Origin: an uncultured Lachnospiraceae bacterium
GTDB lineage: Bacteria; Bacillota_A; Clostridia; Lachnospirales; Lachnospiraceae
Direction of reading: 5' to 3'
NCBI GenBank assembly: GCA_902773195.1
Contig: CACYDL010000013.1
Coordinates: 1 to 29,349 of the forward strand
DNA: 29,349 bases
Shown: positions 15,724 to 24,231 of the stretch, piece by piece
How the letters are laid out: each line of letters begins with the position of its first letter
Position numbering within the stretch: position 1 is the first letter of the stretch
Translations under genes and position numbers: made by a program
Notes under the pieces: generated by a model
Databases searched by the model: none
What the model was told of the DNA's origin: nothing
The model's input: only the letters and a program-made list of their open reading frames with translations

Positions 15724-16416
15724 ATGAGGCTTGAGTACGGCGGAACCACGGGGTTTCCGATGCCCGACCCGGACAGGTCGGAGGTGTACCGCTACCTCGG
15801 CTACGGCAGAAGCGTGCCGGACGAGGCGGTGCGGGACGCCGTCGAGCGGTGCGTCGCGGAGCTCTCCGCGGCGGTGAGGCCGTGCGCGGTCTGGGAGGAA
15901 TACCCGCTTGTGACGGAAGGCCCGGACCGGATCCGGTTCGGAGAGAAGGAAATCCGGAGCCGGCATCTGGGCAGAAATCTCGCCGGGTGCGGGAGGATCG
16001 CGGTTCTGGCGGCCACCCTCGGCGTCGGTCCGGACCGGCTGATCGCCAGGGCGGCCGTCTCCCGCGTCAGCGGGATGGTCATCCTCCAGGCGGCCTCGGC
16101 GGCCATGATCGAGACCTGGTGCGACAGGATCAACGAGGAGATCCGCGCCGGCGCGGCGGCGGAGGGGCTTTCCTGCAGACCCCGGTTTTCGCCCGGGTAC
16201 GGGGACTTTCCGCTGGAGTTCCAGAGAGACCTTCTGGGCCTTCTGGACGCCTCCAAGAGGATCGGCGTGACCCTCACGGAGTCGTATCTCATGGCGCCGT
16301 CGAAATCGGTGACGGCGGTGATCGGGGAGTCCCCGGAGCCGGGGAACTGTCCGCGAAGCGGCTGCGAAAGCTGCGGGATGAAGAACTGCGCGTACCGCCG
16401 AAGCCCGGCGGAGTGA
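15724..16416 (+). CDS. Methionine synthase reactivation-domain protein
   Basis: A 230-residue stand-alone equivalent of the AdoMet-binding activation domain that in E. coli is the C-terminal part of MetH. It would reductively remethylate cob(II)alamin after accidental oxidation. The N-terminal EVYRYLGYGRSVPDE, the central AATLGVGPDRLI, the ASAAMIETWCDRINEE helix and the RFSPGYGDFPLEFQ signature are characteristic. The GYGD-x-P motif corresponds to the AdoMet-binding region of MetH. The end carries a cysteine cluster, C-P-x-S-G-C-x-x-C-x-x-x-x-C-x-Y-R, typical of the separate clostridial form and able to bind a metal. Its place immediately before a MetH lacking this domain supports the role strongly. 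Confidence 0.88.
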   Translation: MRLEYGGTTGFPMPDPDRSEVYRYLGYGRSVPDEAVRDAVERCVAELSAAVRPCAVWEEYPLVTEGPDRIRFGEKEIRSRHLGRNLAGCGRIAVLAATLGVGPDRLIARAAVSRVSGMVILQAASAAMIETWCDRINEEIRAGAAAEGLSCRPRFSPGYGDFPLEFQRDLLGLLDASKRIGVTLTESYLMAPSKSVTAVIGESPEPGNCPRSGCESCGMKNCAYRRSPAE

Positions 16417-16436
16417 AAGGCCGCGCCTCGCGCAAA

Positions 16437-16538
16437 GGCCGGCGGGCCGGAAGAACGCACTTCGCGCAAAGACCGGCGGGCCGGAAGACCGTACTTCGCC
16501 TAAAGACCGGCGCGGCGGAAGAACGCGCCCGGCGGGAA
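16437..16538. repeat. 34-bp tandem repeat between the activation gene and metH
   Basis: Three 34-bp units (16437, 16471, 16505) share GACCGGCGGGCCGGAAGA and a TTCGCGCAAA end. The gene's own tail just before them (GGCGGAGTGAAAGG, then CTCGCGCAAA) looks like a diverged first copy containing the stop. Units can form GGCC-ggcg-GGCC hairpins. The array fills the 150-bp gap. Confidence 0.75.
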
Positions 16539-16566
16539 CCGGCGGAATAGAAGAAAAGGCAGAATT

Positions 16567-19122
16567 ATGAAGAAAGCATTTACCGAGGTCCTCGGACGCG
16601 GGAGACTTTACTGCGACGGCGGCTCGGGCTCGCTCCTCCAGGCGAGGGGCCTTAAGCCCGGCGAGCTGCCGGAGCGGTGGAACCTGACGAGGCGCGAGGA
16701 CATCGTTCAGCTGGCGGAGGGCTACCTCCGCGCGGGCAGCGATATCGTCAATACCAACACCTTCGGGGCCAATGCCCTGAAATATCCCGGCGAGGTCGGA
16801 AGCATCGTCCGGGCGGCCGTCGACTGCGTGCGGGAGGCCCAGAGGCGGTGCGGACGCGAGGAGGACAGCTACGTCGCCCTCGACATCGGTCCCACCGGCA
16901 GGCTGCTTCAGCCGATGGGGGACCTGGCCTTTGAGGAGGCGGTGTCGCTCTTCGGCGAGATCGCCCGGGCCGGCGCCGAAGCGGGCGCGGATCTGGTGCT
17001 GATCGAGACCATGAGCGACAGCTATGAGGTCAAGGCGGCGGTCCTGGGCGTGAAGGAGGCCTGCGGCCTGCCCGTCTGCGTGACCATGACCTACGACGCG
17101 GGCGGGAAGCTTCTGACCGGCGGCACGGTGGAGTCGACCACCGCGATGCTGGAGGGGCTGGGCGTCAGCGCCGTCGGGATCAACTGCGGCCTCGGACCGT
17201 CCCAGATGATCTCACTGGCCGGACGGCTCCTCGAGGCGGCCTCCGTTCCCGTGATCGTCAATCCCAACGCGGGCCTGCCCCGGGTCGAGGACGGCCGGAC
17301 GGTCTATGACGTGGGACCGGAGGAATTCTCCCGGGAGATGGAGAAGATCGCGTCCCTCGGCGCCCACGTCCTGGGCGGCTGCTGCGGGACGACGCCCGCC
17401 CACATCGAGGCGCTGATCCGGGCGACCCGCCGTCTCCCGTTCCGGGCGCCGACGGAGAAGAACCGCACGGTGGTGACGTCATTTTCGAAGACGGTCGAGA
17501 TCGGGCGGCGCCCGGTCCTGATCGGGGAGAGGATCAACCCGACGGGGAAGAAGCGCTTCCAGCAGGCCCTCCGGGAGGGAAATATCGACTACATCCTGGG
17601 ACAGGCCATCGAGCAGGAGGACTCCGGCGCGGACATTCTCGACGTCAACGTGGGGCTGCCCGACATCGACGAGCCGGCGATGATGGAAAACGTGGTGACC
17701 CGCCTCCAGGCGGTCACGGCCCTGCCGCTTCAGATCGACACCTCGGACCCGGCTGCCCTCGAGCGGGGGCTCCGCCTCTACAACGGAAAGCCGATGGTCA
17801 ACTCGGTAAACGGCAAGGCGGAGAGCATCGAGGCGGTCATGCCCATCGTCAGAAAGTACGGCGGCGTGCTGGTGGGACTTGCCCTCGACGAGAGCGGCAT
17901 CCCGGAGACGGCGGAGGGACGCCTCGCGGTCGCGGACCGCATCTACGAGGCGGCGGACCGCTGCGGCATTCCCCGAAAGGACATCGTCATCGACGGACTC
18001 GCCCTGACGGTTTCCTCCGACAGCGGGTCGGCCCTGGTGACCCTCGAAACATTGCGGAAGATCCGGGATTTAAGGCAGGGCCATTCGATTCTGGGCGTCT
18101 CCAACATTTCCTTCGGCCTTCCGAGGCGGGAGGTGATCAACAGCACGTTTTTCACGATGGCGATGCTGTCGGGCCTGTCCTGCGCCATCATCAACCCGAA
18201 CAACGAGGCCATGATGCGGGCCTACCGGGCCTATCTGGCCCTCTCCGACATGGATCCCCAGTGCATGGGCTACATCGAAGCCAGCGCCCTGTGGAGCGCG
18301 GAGAACGGCCCTTCGGGCGGGAAGGGACCAGCGGCCGGACCGGAGTCCCCGGGGGGCTTCGGAGGAGGCGCGGGAAAGGCCGGGCACAACGGCAATGACG
18401 GAAATGCCGGAGAAGCCGGGGGCGCCGGAGAGACCGGAAATGCGGGAAGACCCCAGGGATCCGCCGGCCCGGCCGGGGGCCTGACGCTGGCGGACTGCGT
18501 CATCCGCGGCCTGAAGGAGCGCGCCGCGAAGGCGGCGGAGGCCGAGCTTTCGTCGCGGGAGGCGGCGGACGTCATCGACCGCGACCTCATTCCCGCCCTC
18601 GACGTCGTCGGGCGCGGCTTCGAGAAGGGAACCGTCTTCCTGCCGCAGCTGCTGATGAGCGCCGAGGCGGCCCAGGCCGCGTTTCAGGTCATCAAGGAAA
18701 AGCTGAGCGGCAGGCCCTCCGCGGTGAAGGGAACGGTGATCCTGGCGACCGTGAAGAACGACATCCACGACATCGGCAAGAACATCGTGAAGGTCATGCT
18801 GGAGAACTACGGCTATCAGGTCGTGGATCTCGGCAAGGACGTGCCGCCGGAGCTCATCGTGAAGACCGCGGTGGAGAGGGATCTCCGCCTGGTGGGACTG
18901 TCCGCCCTCATGACGACCACGGTCCCCAGCATGGAGGAGACGATCCGCCAGCTGCGCGCGGCCAAGCCCGACGTCAAGGTGGTGGTCGGCGGCGCGGTCA
19001 TGACGCAGGAATACGCCGACCGGATCGGCGCGGACGCCTACGCGAAGGACGCCATGGAGACGGTGCGCTACGCGGACAGGGTCTTCGGAGAGCTCAAGGC
19101 AGACGAAGAAAGAAAAGAATAA
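16567..19122 (+). CDS. metH: Cobalamin-dependent methionine synthase without activation domain
   Basis: An 851-residue enzyme that transfers methyl from 5-methyl-THF through cobalamin to homocysteine. Residues 1-300 are the homocysteine domain with the zinc ligands Cys207 (INCGLGP) and Cys272/Cys273 (GGCCGTTP). Residues ~315-570 are the pterin-binding domain (GERINPTGKK, DVNVGLPDID, NSVNGKAE). Residues 640-725 are the four-helix cap and 728-845 the B12 domain, with D-x-H-x-x-G at 732-737 (His734 is the lower cobalt ligand). The activation domain is absent and supplied by the preceding gene. Residues 579-638 between pterin and cap domains form a long Gly/Ala insertion, with nine successive Gly-X-Y triplets at 603-629, like collagen. 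The ribosome-binding site is weak (AAAAGG). The fhs gene follows after 33 bases. Confidence 0.95.
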   Translation: MKKAFTEVLGRGRLYCDGGSGSLLQARGLKPGELPERWNLTRREDIVQLAEGYLRAGSDIVNTNTFGANALKYPGEVGSIVRAAVDCVREAQRRCGREEDSYVALDIGPTGRLLQPMGDLAFEEAVSLFGEIARAGAEAGADLVLIETMSDSYEVKAAVLGVKEACGLPVCVTMTYDAGGKLLTGGTVESTTAMLEGLGVSAVGINCGLGPSQMISLAGRLLEAASVPVIVNPNAGLPRVEDGRTVYDVGPEEFSREMEKIASLGAHVLGGCCGTTPAHIEALIRATRRLPFRAPTEKNRTVVTSFSKTVEIGRRPVLIGERINPTGKKRFQQALREGNIDYILGQAIEQEDSGADILDVNVGLPDIDEPAMMENVVTRLQAVTALPLQIDTSDPAALERGLRLYNGKPMVNSVNGKAESIEAVMPIVRKYGGVLVGLALDESGIPETAEGRLAVADRIYEAADRCGIPRKDIVIDGLALTVSSDSGSALVTLETLRKIRDLRQGHSILGVSNISFGLPRREVINSTFFTMAMLSGLSCAIINPNNEAMMRAYRAYLALSDMDPQCMGYIEASALWSAENGPSGGKGPAAGPESPGGFGGGAGKAGHNGNDGNAGEAGGAGETGNAGRPQGSAGPAGGLTLADCVIRGLKERAAKAAEAELSSREAADVIDRDLIPALDVVGRGFEKGTVFLPQLLMSAEAAQAAFQVIKEKLSGRPSAVKGTVILATVKNDIHDIGKNIVKVMLENYGYQVVDLGKDVPPELIVKTAVERDLRLVGLSALMTTTVPSMEETIRQLRAAKPDVKVVVGGAVMTQEYADRIGADAYAKDAMETVRYADRVFGELKADEERKE

Positions 19123-19155
19123 ATCCCAGGCGGGACAGAAGGAGAAAGAAGAATC

Positions 19156-20844
19156 ATGCCGGAATTTAAAACCGATATAGAGATCGCCCAGACGACGGAA
19201 ATGCTGCCGGTCACCGAGATCGCGCAGGCAGCGGGAGTGGAGGAGAAATACCTGGAGCAGTACGGCAGGTACAAGGCCAAGGTGGACTTCGGTATACTCC
19301 ATGACGTCGGCCGGGAGAACGGAAAGCTCATCCTCGTCACGGCCATCAACCCGACGCCGGCCGGCGAGGGCAAGACCACCACGACCGTGGGGCTTGCGGA
19401 CGGGATGAAGCGGCTCGGAAAGAACGTCATGGTGGCCCTGCGCGAGCCCTCCCTGGGCCCCGTGTTCGGGATCAAGGGCGGCGCCGCGGGCGGCGGATAC
19501 GCCCAGGTGGTCCCGATGGAGGACATCAACCTCCATTTCACGGGGGACTTCCACGCCGTGGGCGCCGCGAACAACCTGCTGGCGGCCATGATCGACAACC
19601 ACATCTACCAGGGGAACGCCCTGGGCATCGATCCCCGCAAGATCACCTGGCGGCGCTGTGTCGACATGAACGACCGCCAGCTGAGAAATGTGGTGGACGG
19701 CCTTGGCGGCCGCGTCAACGGCGTCCCGCGGGAGGATGGCTTCGACATCACCGTGGCCTCCGAGATCATGGCGGTGCTCTGCCTGGCGTCCGACATCGCG
19801 GACCTCAAGGAGCGCCTCGCCCGGATCGTCATCGGCTATACCTACGGAAAGCCGTCGGAGCAGAAGCCGGTCACGGCGGGGAACCTCCACGCGGAGGGGG
19901 CGATGGCGGCCCTTCTCAAGGACGCCCTGAAGCCGAATCTCGTCCAGACCCTCGAGCACACGCCGGCCTTCGTCCACGGCGGTCCCTTCGCGAATATCGC
20001 CCACGGCTGCAATTCCGTGACCGCCACGAGGATCGCCCTGAAGCTGGCGGACTACACCGTCACGGAGGCAGGCTTCGGCGCTGATCTGGGCGCGGAGAAG
20101 TTCATCGACATCAAGTGCCGCATGGCGGGCCTTAAGCCCTCCTGCGTGGTCCTGGTGGCCACCGCCCGCGCCCTCAAGTACAACGGCGGCGTGCCGAAGA
20201 CGGAGACCGGCGCGGAGAACCTGGAGGCCCTTGAGAAGGGCATGCCCAATCTTCTGAAGCACATCGCCAACATCCGGACCGTGTTCGGGCTGCCCTGCGT
20301 GGTCGCCGTCAACCGCTTCCCGCAGGACACCGAGGCCGAGCTGGATCTCATCCGCGAAAAATGCACGGAGGCGGGCGTCAGGGCCGTGCTGTCCGAGGTC
20401 TGGGCAAAGGGCGGCGAAGGCGGCCGGGAGCTGGCGGAAGAGGTGATCCGCCTCTGCGAGGAGCCGTCCCGTTTTTCCTTCGCCTATGACCTGGACCAGC
20501 CCGTCAGGAAGAAGATCGAAGACATCGTGACCAGGGTCTACGGAGGAGAAGGCGCCGTCTTCACGGCGGAGGCGGAGAAGCAGATCCGCCAGCTGGAGGA
20601 CCTGGGCTTCGGCGGACTGCCGGTCTGCATGGCGAAGACTCAGTATTCCCTGACCGACGATCCCGCGCGGCTCGGCGCCCCGAAGGATTTCAAGGTCACC
20701 GTGCGGAACGTCCGGGTGTCCGCGGGAGCGGGCTTCCTGGTGGCGCTGACCGGCGACATCATGACGATGCCCGGCCTGCCGAAGGCCCCGGCGGCGGAGA
20801 GGATCGACGTCGACGCGGACGGGCGCATCACCGGACTTTTCTGA
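19156..20844 (+). CDS. fhs: Formate-tetrahydrofolate ligase
   Basis: A 562-residue monofunctional ligase making 10-formyl-THF from formate, ATP and THF, the entry step for formate into one-carbon metabolism and the methyl branch of the acetyl-CoA pathway. Length and signatures fit the family: the ATP loop [14 protein letters not shown] (Thr67 onward), [51 protein letters not shown] and the C-terminal [17 protein letters not shown] lies 11 bases before the ATG. Clustering with fchA and folD downstream and metF/metH upstream gives a full path from formate to methyl-THF and methionine. The sequence alone does not show whether the organism is an acetogen. Confidence 0.97.
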   Translation: MPEFKTDIEIAQTTEMLPVTEIAQAAGVEEKYLEQYGRYKAKVDFGILHDVGRENGKLILVTAINPTPAGEGKTTTTVGLADGMKRLGKNVMVALREPSLGPVFGIKGGAAGGGYAQVVPMEDINLHFTGDFHAVGAANNLLAAMIDNHIYQGNALGIDPRKITWRRCVDMNDRQLRNVVDGLGGRVNGVPREDGFDITVASEIMAVLCLASDIADLKERLARIVIGYTYGKPSEQKPVTAGNLHAEGAMAALLKDALKPNLVQTLEHTPAFVHGGPFANIAHGCNSVTATRIALKLADYTVTEAGFGADLGAEKFIDIKCRMAGLKPSCVVLVATARALKYNGGVPKTETGAENLEALEKGMPNLLKHIANIRTVFGLPCVVAVNRFPQDTEAELDLIREKCTEAGVRAVLSEVWAKGGEGGRELAEEVIRLCEEPSRFSFAYDLDQPVRKKIEDIVTRVYGGEGAVFTAEAEKQIRQLEDLGFGGLPVCMAKTQYSLTDDPARLGAPKDFKVTVRNVRVSAGAGFLVALTGDIMTMPGLPKAPAAERIDVDADGRITGLF

Positions 20845-20894
20845 AACGGAGCGGAAGGCGAAGGACCGTTTTGCGATGAAGGAGCGGAAGTATG

Positions 20895-21033
20895 TTCCCG
20901 AATACGAAAGCAGGAGGGTACTGCTCTGTATGAGTCCATCTAAGAATTTGCCCGGGGCAAATCCTAAGATGGACCGGCAATACTTCGCATCCGAAAACAG
21001 TAAGTCACATTTGGAATCGGTATTCCGGAAGGA
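20895..21033. repeat. Nested imperfect palindrome between fhs and fchA
   Basis: The centre, 20934-20974, is a 20-bp inverted repeat with two mismatches and almost no loop: left arm GTCCATCT...ATTTGCCC, right arm GGGCAAAT...AGATGGAC. Further out GTACTGC (20918-20924) pairs with GCAATAC (20977-20983) with one mismatch, and TTCCCGAATAC (20895-20905) with GTATTCCGGAA. The stretch is visibly less GC-rich than both flanking genes. It could be a structured leader of fchA or a small MITE-like element. A 62-codon frame (20876-21064) crosses it, with no recognisable product and running past the fchA start. Confidence 0.6.
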
Positions 21034-21045
21034 GGAAGACCCTTT

Positions 21046-21681
21046 ATGGAAGATTTTACGATGAGCTCCTGCCGCGACTTCGTGACCGTGCTCGCCTCTT
21101 CCGAGCCGGTGCCGGGCGGGGGAGGCGCCGCCGCGCTGGCCGGCGCCGTCGGCTGCGCCCTCGGCAATATGGTCGGAAGCCTGACGGCGGGCAAGAAGCG
21201 GTACGCCGGCGTCGAGGCGGAGATCCTGGCGCTCAAGGAGAAGTGCGACCGGCTCCAGGAGGAGCTGCTCGACCAGGTGGCGGCGGACGCGGAGGGCTTC
21301 GCCCCTCTGGCCAAGGCCTACGGCCTGCCGAAGGACGATCCCCAAAGGGAGGAGATTCTCGAGAAGGCCTCCGTCGAGGCCTGCGCCGTTCCCATCCGCA
21401 TCATGGAGCTGTGCTGCGAGGCCCTCACGGCCGTGAAGACCTTCTCCGAGAAGGGATCCAGGCTCGCCCTGTCCGACGCGGGCTGCGGGGCGGTGATCCT
21501 CAAGGCCGCGCTGCAGGCGGCCTCCCTCAACGTCTATATCAACACGAAAACACTCAGGAACCGCGGGGAGGCGGAGCGGCTGAACGGCCTGTGCGCCGGG
21601 ATGCTCGAGGAATATACCGCCCTCGCCGACGGGATTTACACAGCGGTGCGGGACAGCCTGCTGCCCGCGGGGACACACTGA
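21046..21681 (+). CDS. fchA: Formimino-THF cyclodeaminase / methenyl-THF cyclohydrolase family protein
   Basis: A 211-residue all-helical protein of the FTCD C-terminal family (clostridial FchA), which converts formimino-THF to methenyl-THF or acts as a methenyl-THF cyclohydrolase. The glycine-rich PVPGGGGAAALAGAVGCALGNMV near residues 22-45 is the family hallmark for folate binding. It is followed by LTAGKKRYAGVE, a DAEGFAPLAKAYGLPKD helix and the DAGCGAVILKAALQAASLNVYIN segment. GGAGG at 21031-21035 is ten bases before the ATG. Its place between fhs and folD supports a role in moving C1 units between oxidation states. Confidence 0.93.
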   Translation: MEDFTMSSCRDFVTVLASSEPVPGGGGAAALAGAVGCALGNMVGSLTAGKKRYAGVEAEILALKEKCDRLQEELLDQVAADAEGFAPLAKAYGLPKDDPQREEILEKASVEACAVPIRIMELCCEALTAVKTFSEKGSRLALSDAGCGAVILKAALQAASLNVYINTKTLRNRGEAERLNGLCAGMLEEYTALADGIYTAVRDSLLPAGTH

Positions 21682-21708
21682 TCTTAGGAAGGACATTTGG
21701 GAGAAGCT

Positions 21709-22590
21709 ATGGCAAAACACCTGCTTGGCAAGGAAGTAAACGAGGCGCTCGTCGGAAAGCTGCGGCAGAGGACGGAAGAGCTCAGACAGAAGGGCGTCGC
21801 GCCGAAGCTGGCGATCGTCCGCTGCGGGGAGAAACCTTCGGATATCTCCTATGAGAAGGGCGCGACGAAGAAGGCGGAGACGGTCGGCGTGGAGACGATG
21901 AGCGTCGTTCTCCCCGGGGACGTCACGAAGGAGGAACTGATCGGCGTCATCGACGGGCTGAACCGCGACGACAGCGTCCACGGAGTCCTGCTTTTCCGGC
22001 CCCTTCCGAAGCATCTCAAGCCCTATGACAGGGAGATCTGCAATCATCTGCGCGCCGCCAAGGACGTCGACGGCATGACGGACCTGAGCAACGCGGGCGT
22101 CTACGAGGACCGGGAGATCGGCTTCCCTCCGTGCACCGCCCGGGCCTGCCTGGAGATCCTCGATTTCTACGGAATCGACCCGGAGGGGAGAAATGTGGTC
22201 GTGATCGGCCGCTCCCTGGTCATCGGGAAACCCGTCGCCATGCTTCTCATGGCGAGAAACGCCACCGTGACCGTGTGCCACACGAGGACCGCCGACGTGC
22301 CGGGCATCGCGAGAAAAGCGGACATCCTCGTCACCTCGGCCGGCTGCCTCGGGGTCGTCACGAAGGACTACGTAAGGCCGGGCCAGGTCGTGATCGACGT
22401 GTCGGTCAACTGGGATCCGGCGAAAAAGGACTGGGCGGGGGGCATCGCCGGCGACGCCGTCTTTGAGGAGGTCGAGCCGGTCGTCGGCGCCATTACGCCC
22501 GTCCCCGGCGGCGTCGGCGCCGTGACCACGACGGTCCTGATCGGACACGTGATCACCGCGGCGGAGCGGCTCTCCTCGAGGAAAAAGTGA
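21709..22590 (+). CDS. folD: Methylene-THF dehydrogenase / methenyl-THF cyclohydrolase
   Basis: A 293-residue bifunctional enzyme interconverting 5,10-methylene-, methenyl- and 10-formyl-THF. The N-terminal catalytic domain has SYEKGATKKAE (family Tyr and Lys region) and GVLLFRPLPKHL (family QLPLP segment). The linker KDVDGMTDLSNAG and FPPCTARACLEIL lead to the Rossmann domain, with VVIGRSLVIGKPVAMLL for the NAD(P) site and a PVPGGVGAVTTTVL end. ATG 21709 gives MAKHLLGKEV and follows GGGAG closely; a TTG at 21697 is less likely. Only 27 bases separate it from the fchA stop. It links the formyl-THF made by Fhs to the methylene-THF used by MetF. Confidence 0.95.
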   Translation: MAKHLLGKEVNEALVGKLRQRTEELRQKGVAPKLAIVRCGEKPSDISYEKGATKKAETVGVETMSVVLPGDVTKEELIGVIDGLNRDDSVHGVLLFRPLPKHLKPYDREICNHLRAAKDVDGMTDLSNAGVYEDREIGFPPCTARACLEILDFYGIDPEGRNVVVIGRSLVIGKPVAMLLMARNATVTVCHTRTADVPGIARKADILVTSAGCLGVVTKDYVRPGQVVIDVSVNWDPAKKDWAGGIAGDAVFEEVEPVVGAITPVPGGVGAVTTTVLIGHVITAAERLSSRKK

Positions 22591-22638
22591 GCCTTCTTCG
22601 GGACGGACGAAAGAAAGTAGAAGGGAGAGGAAAACCCT

Positions 22639-23472
22639 GTGAAGGATAAAAGAAACGCGGAATACGAGCGGCTGAAGCGCTGCGCCGACGCGGTGGCCCC
22701 GCGTCTGTCGGCGAAGCCGGAGATCGGCATCGTCCTCGGGTCGGGGCTGGGAGGCTTCGGAGAACAGGCCGAGATCCGGGAGATCGTGAATTACGCCGAG
22801 ATCGAGGGGTTCCCGGTCTCCACGGTGAAGGGACACAGCGGACGCTACCTCTTCGGCACCCTCCGCGGCAGAGAGGTCGTCATGATGCAGGGACGGGTCC
22901 ACTACTACGAGGGCTACGACATGAACAGCGTCGTCCTGCCGGTCCGCCTGATGGGCATGCTGGGCGCGGAGAAGGTCATCCTGACCAACGCCGCCGGCGG
23001 CATCAATCCGGATTTTCATCCGGGGACGCTGATGCTGATCACGGACCACATCTCGATGTTCGTCCCCAGCCCTCTCCGCGGGGCCAATATCGACGAGCTG
23101 GGGACCAGGTTCCCCGACATGAGCGCCGTCTACGGGGAGGATCTCCGGGAGACGGTCCGAAACACGGCGGCGGAGCTGGGGATCGAGATCAGCGAGGGCG
23201 TCTACGTGCAGCACCCGGGGCCGAATTTCGAGACCCCGGCGGAGATCCGGGCCTACCGCTCCCTGGGAGCGGACGCGGTCGGGATGAGCACCGCCTGCGA
23301 GGCGATGGCTCTGCGCCACATGGGCATCGGGGTGTGCGGCATTTCCTGTATCACGAACATGGCGGCCGGCATGAGCAGCACCCCGCTCACCCACGAGGAG
23401 GTGCAGAAGACGGCGGACCGCGTGTCCGCGGCCTTCCGGAAGCTGCTTGCGGGCGTCGTCGAGAGGATCTGA
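22639..23472 (+). CDS. punA: Purine-nucleoside phosphorylase (class I, trimeric type)
   Basis: A 277-residue phosphorylase cleaving inosine or guanosine with phosphate to free base and ribose-1-phosphate for salvage. Motifs are IGIVLGSGLGGFG (phosphate loop), VKGHSGRYLFG, MMQGRVHYYEGYDM, ILTNAAGGINPDFHPG, GVYVQHPGPNFETPAEI, VGMSTACEAMALRHMG and ITNMAAGM with the base-contacting Asn. GTG start at 22639 follows AGGGAGAGG. It is in line with the folate genes, but the 48-base gap and different pathway suggest it may simply share the transcript. The gene ends in ATC-TGA, the core of the 43-bp repeats that follow. Confidence 0.94.
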   Translation: MKDKRNAEYERLKRCADAVAPRLSAKPEIGIVLGSGLGGFGEQAEIREIVNYAEIEGFPVSTVKGHSGRYLFGTLRGREVVMMQGRVHYYEGYDMNSVVLPVRLMGMLGAEKVILTNAAGGINPDFHPGTLMLITDHISMFVPSPLRGANIDELGTRFPDMSAVYGEDLRETVRNTAAELGIEISEGVYVQHPGPNFETPAEIRAYRSLGADAVGMSTACEAMALRHMGIGVCGISCITNMAAGMSSTPLTHEEVQKTADRVSAAFRKLLAGVVERI

Positions 23473-23620
23473 AACCGCGGACGGGCGGCTCACGGACACC
23501 GCCGTAAGGATCTGAAACAGCAGACGGGCGGCTCACGGACACCGCCGTAAGGATCTGAAAGTGCAGACGGGCGGCACAAGGGCGCCTTCGTAAGGATCTG
23601 AAACCGCGGACGGGCGGACA
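23470..23620. repeat. 43-bp tandem repeat starting at the purine phosphorylase stop codon, 3.5 copies
   Basis: GGATCTGAAA, the gene's terminal codons and stop, recurs with the TGA at 23470, 23513, 23556 and 23599, exactly 43 bases apart. The units hold GACGGGCGG and GTAAGGATC. Copies 1 and 2 are nearly identical; copy 3 has diverged (ggcgccttcg). GGCGG-ctcacggaca-CCGCC can form a hairpin in copies 1 and 2. Confidence 0.92.
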
Positions 23621-23631
23621 GGAGACAGGGT

Positions 23632-24231
23632 ATGGACAACAGACAGAACAAAAACCGGTATCTCTCCTCGCAGACGATGGTGATGCAGGAGATCCGGAAC
23701 GTGCTCTTCATCGCCGCCGGGGCGGTTTCGACCACCTTCTGCGCGATCGCCGCGGCCGGAGGCATCCTGGACAGCGCGGAGGGACTCAGGAGCGGGCTGC
23801 CCGTCTACTTCGGGCTTCTCGTCCCGTCGCTCCTTCTCCTCATTTTCGGGCTGAGGGGACGGCGCCTCACGGGCGCGGCCAGACGGTACGAGAGTATCTT
23901 CGAGGGAGACACGAACGGCGTGCTGACGGCGGAGGAGCTGTCGGCCCGGATGGGGAAGGACGCGGCCTCCGTCATGGATGAGCTGGACCTTCTCTTCCGC
24001 AAGGGATATTTCCGGGGATGCACGTTGAGCCGTCAGGGGCCGCAGTGCGTGTACCTTCAGGACGAGAGAGCGGCCGGGAGCGGACTGGGCTTCGTCGCCG
24101 TGACCTGCCCGAAGTGCGGCGGCACCGGGCGTTTCCGCGCCGGGACCGTGGGAATCTGCGAGTACTGCGGAAACGCGGTCTCCGCTATCAGCACAGAGGA
24201 CGCGGACAGCCGTCCCCGTCAGAAATCATGA
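23632..24231 (+). CDS. Membrane protein with winged-helix-like segment and zinc ribbon
   Basis: A 199-residue protein of unknown function. Residues ~20-48 and ~55-75 form two membrane helices with a short loop. Residues ~88-130 (LTAEELSARMGKDAASVMDELDLLFRKGYFRGC) resemble a small winged helix as used for protein or nucleic-acid contacts. Residues ~145-185 hold a zinc ribbon, CPKCGG...CEYCG. The soluble part would face the cytoplasm. The ATG at 23632 has GGAG eight bases before it. The stop overlaps the next start (ATGA), so the two products are probably made together. I recognise the architecture from clostridial hypothetical proteins but not a function. Confidence 0.8.
   Translation: MDNRQNKNRYLSSQTMVMQEIRNVLFIAAGAVSTTFCAIAAAGGILDSAEGLRSGLPVYFGLLVPSLLLLIFGLRGRRLTGAARRYESIFEGDTNGVLTAEELSARMGKDAASVMDELDLLFRKGYFRGCTLSRQGPQCVYLQDERAAGSGLGFVAVTCPKCGGTGRFRAGTVGICEYCGNAVSAISTEDADSRPRQKS

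Noticed and set aside
20845..21045. Tetrahydrofolate riboswitch before fchA
   Set aside because: The location fits, but I could not find the conserved cores of the known THF aptamer; the pairing is a simple nested palindrome.
20876..21064. 62-codon gene across the palindrome
   Set aside because: No recognisable product, overlaps the fchA start out of frame, and its sequence is explained by the inverted repeat. Kept only as a note in the repeat entry.
18070..23499. Minus-strand open frame of about 1809 codons
   Set aside because: It runs antisense to metH, fhs, fchA, folD and the purine phosphorylase, all clearly coding. High G/C at third positions removes stops on the other strand; its product is low-complexity with no domains.
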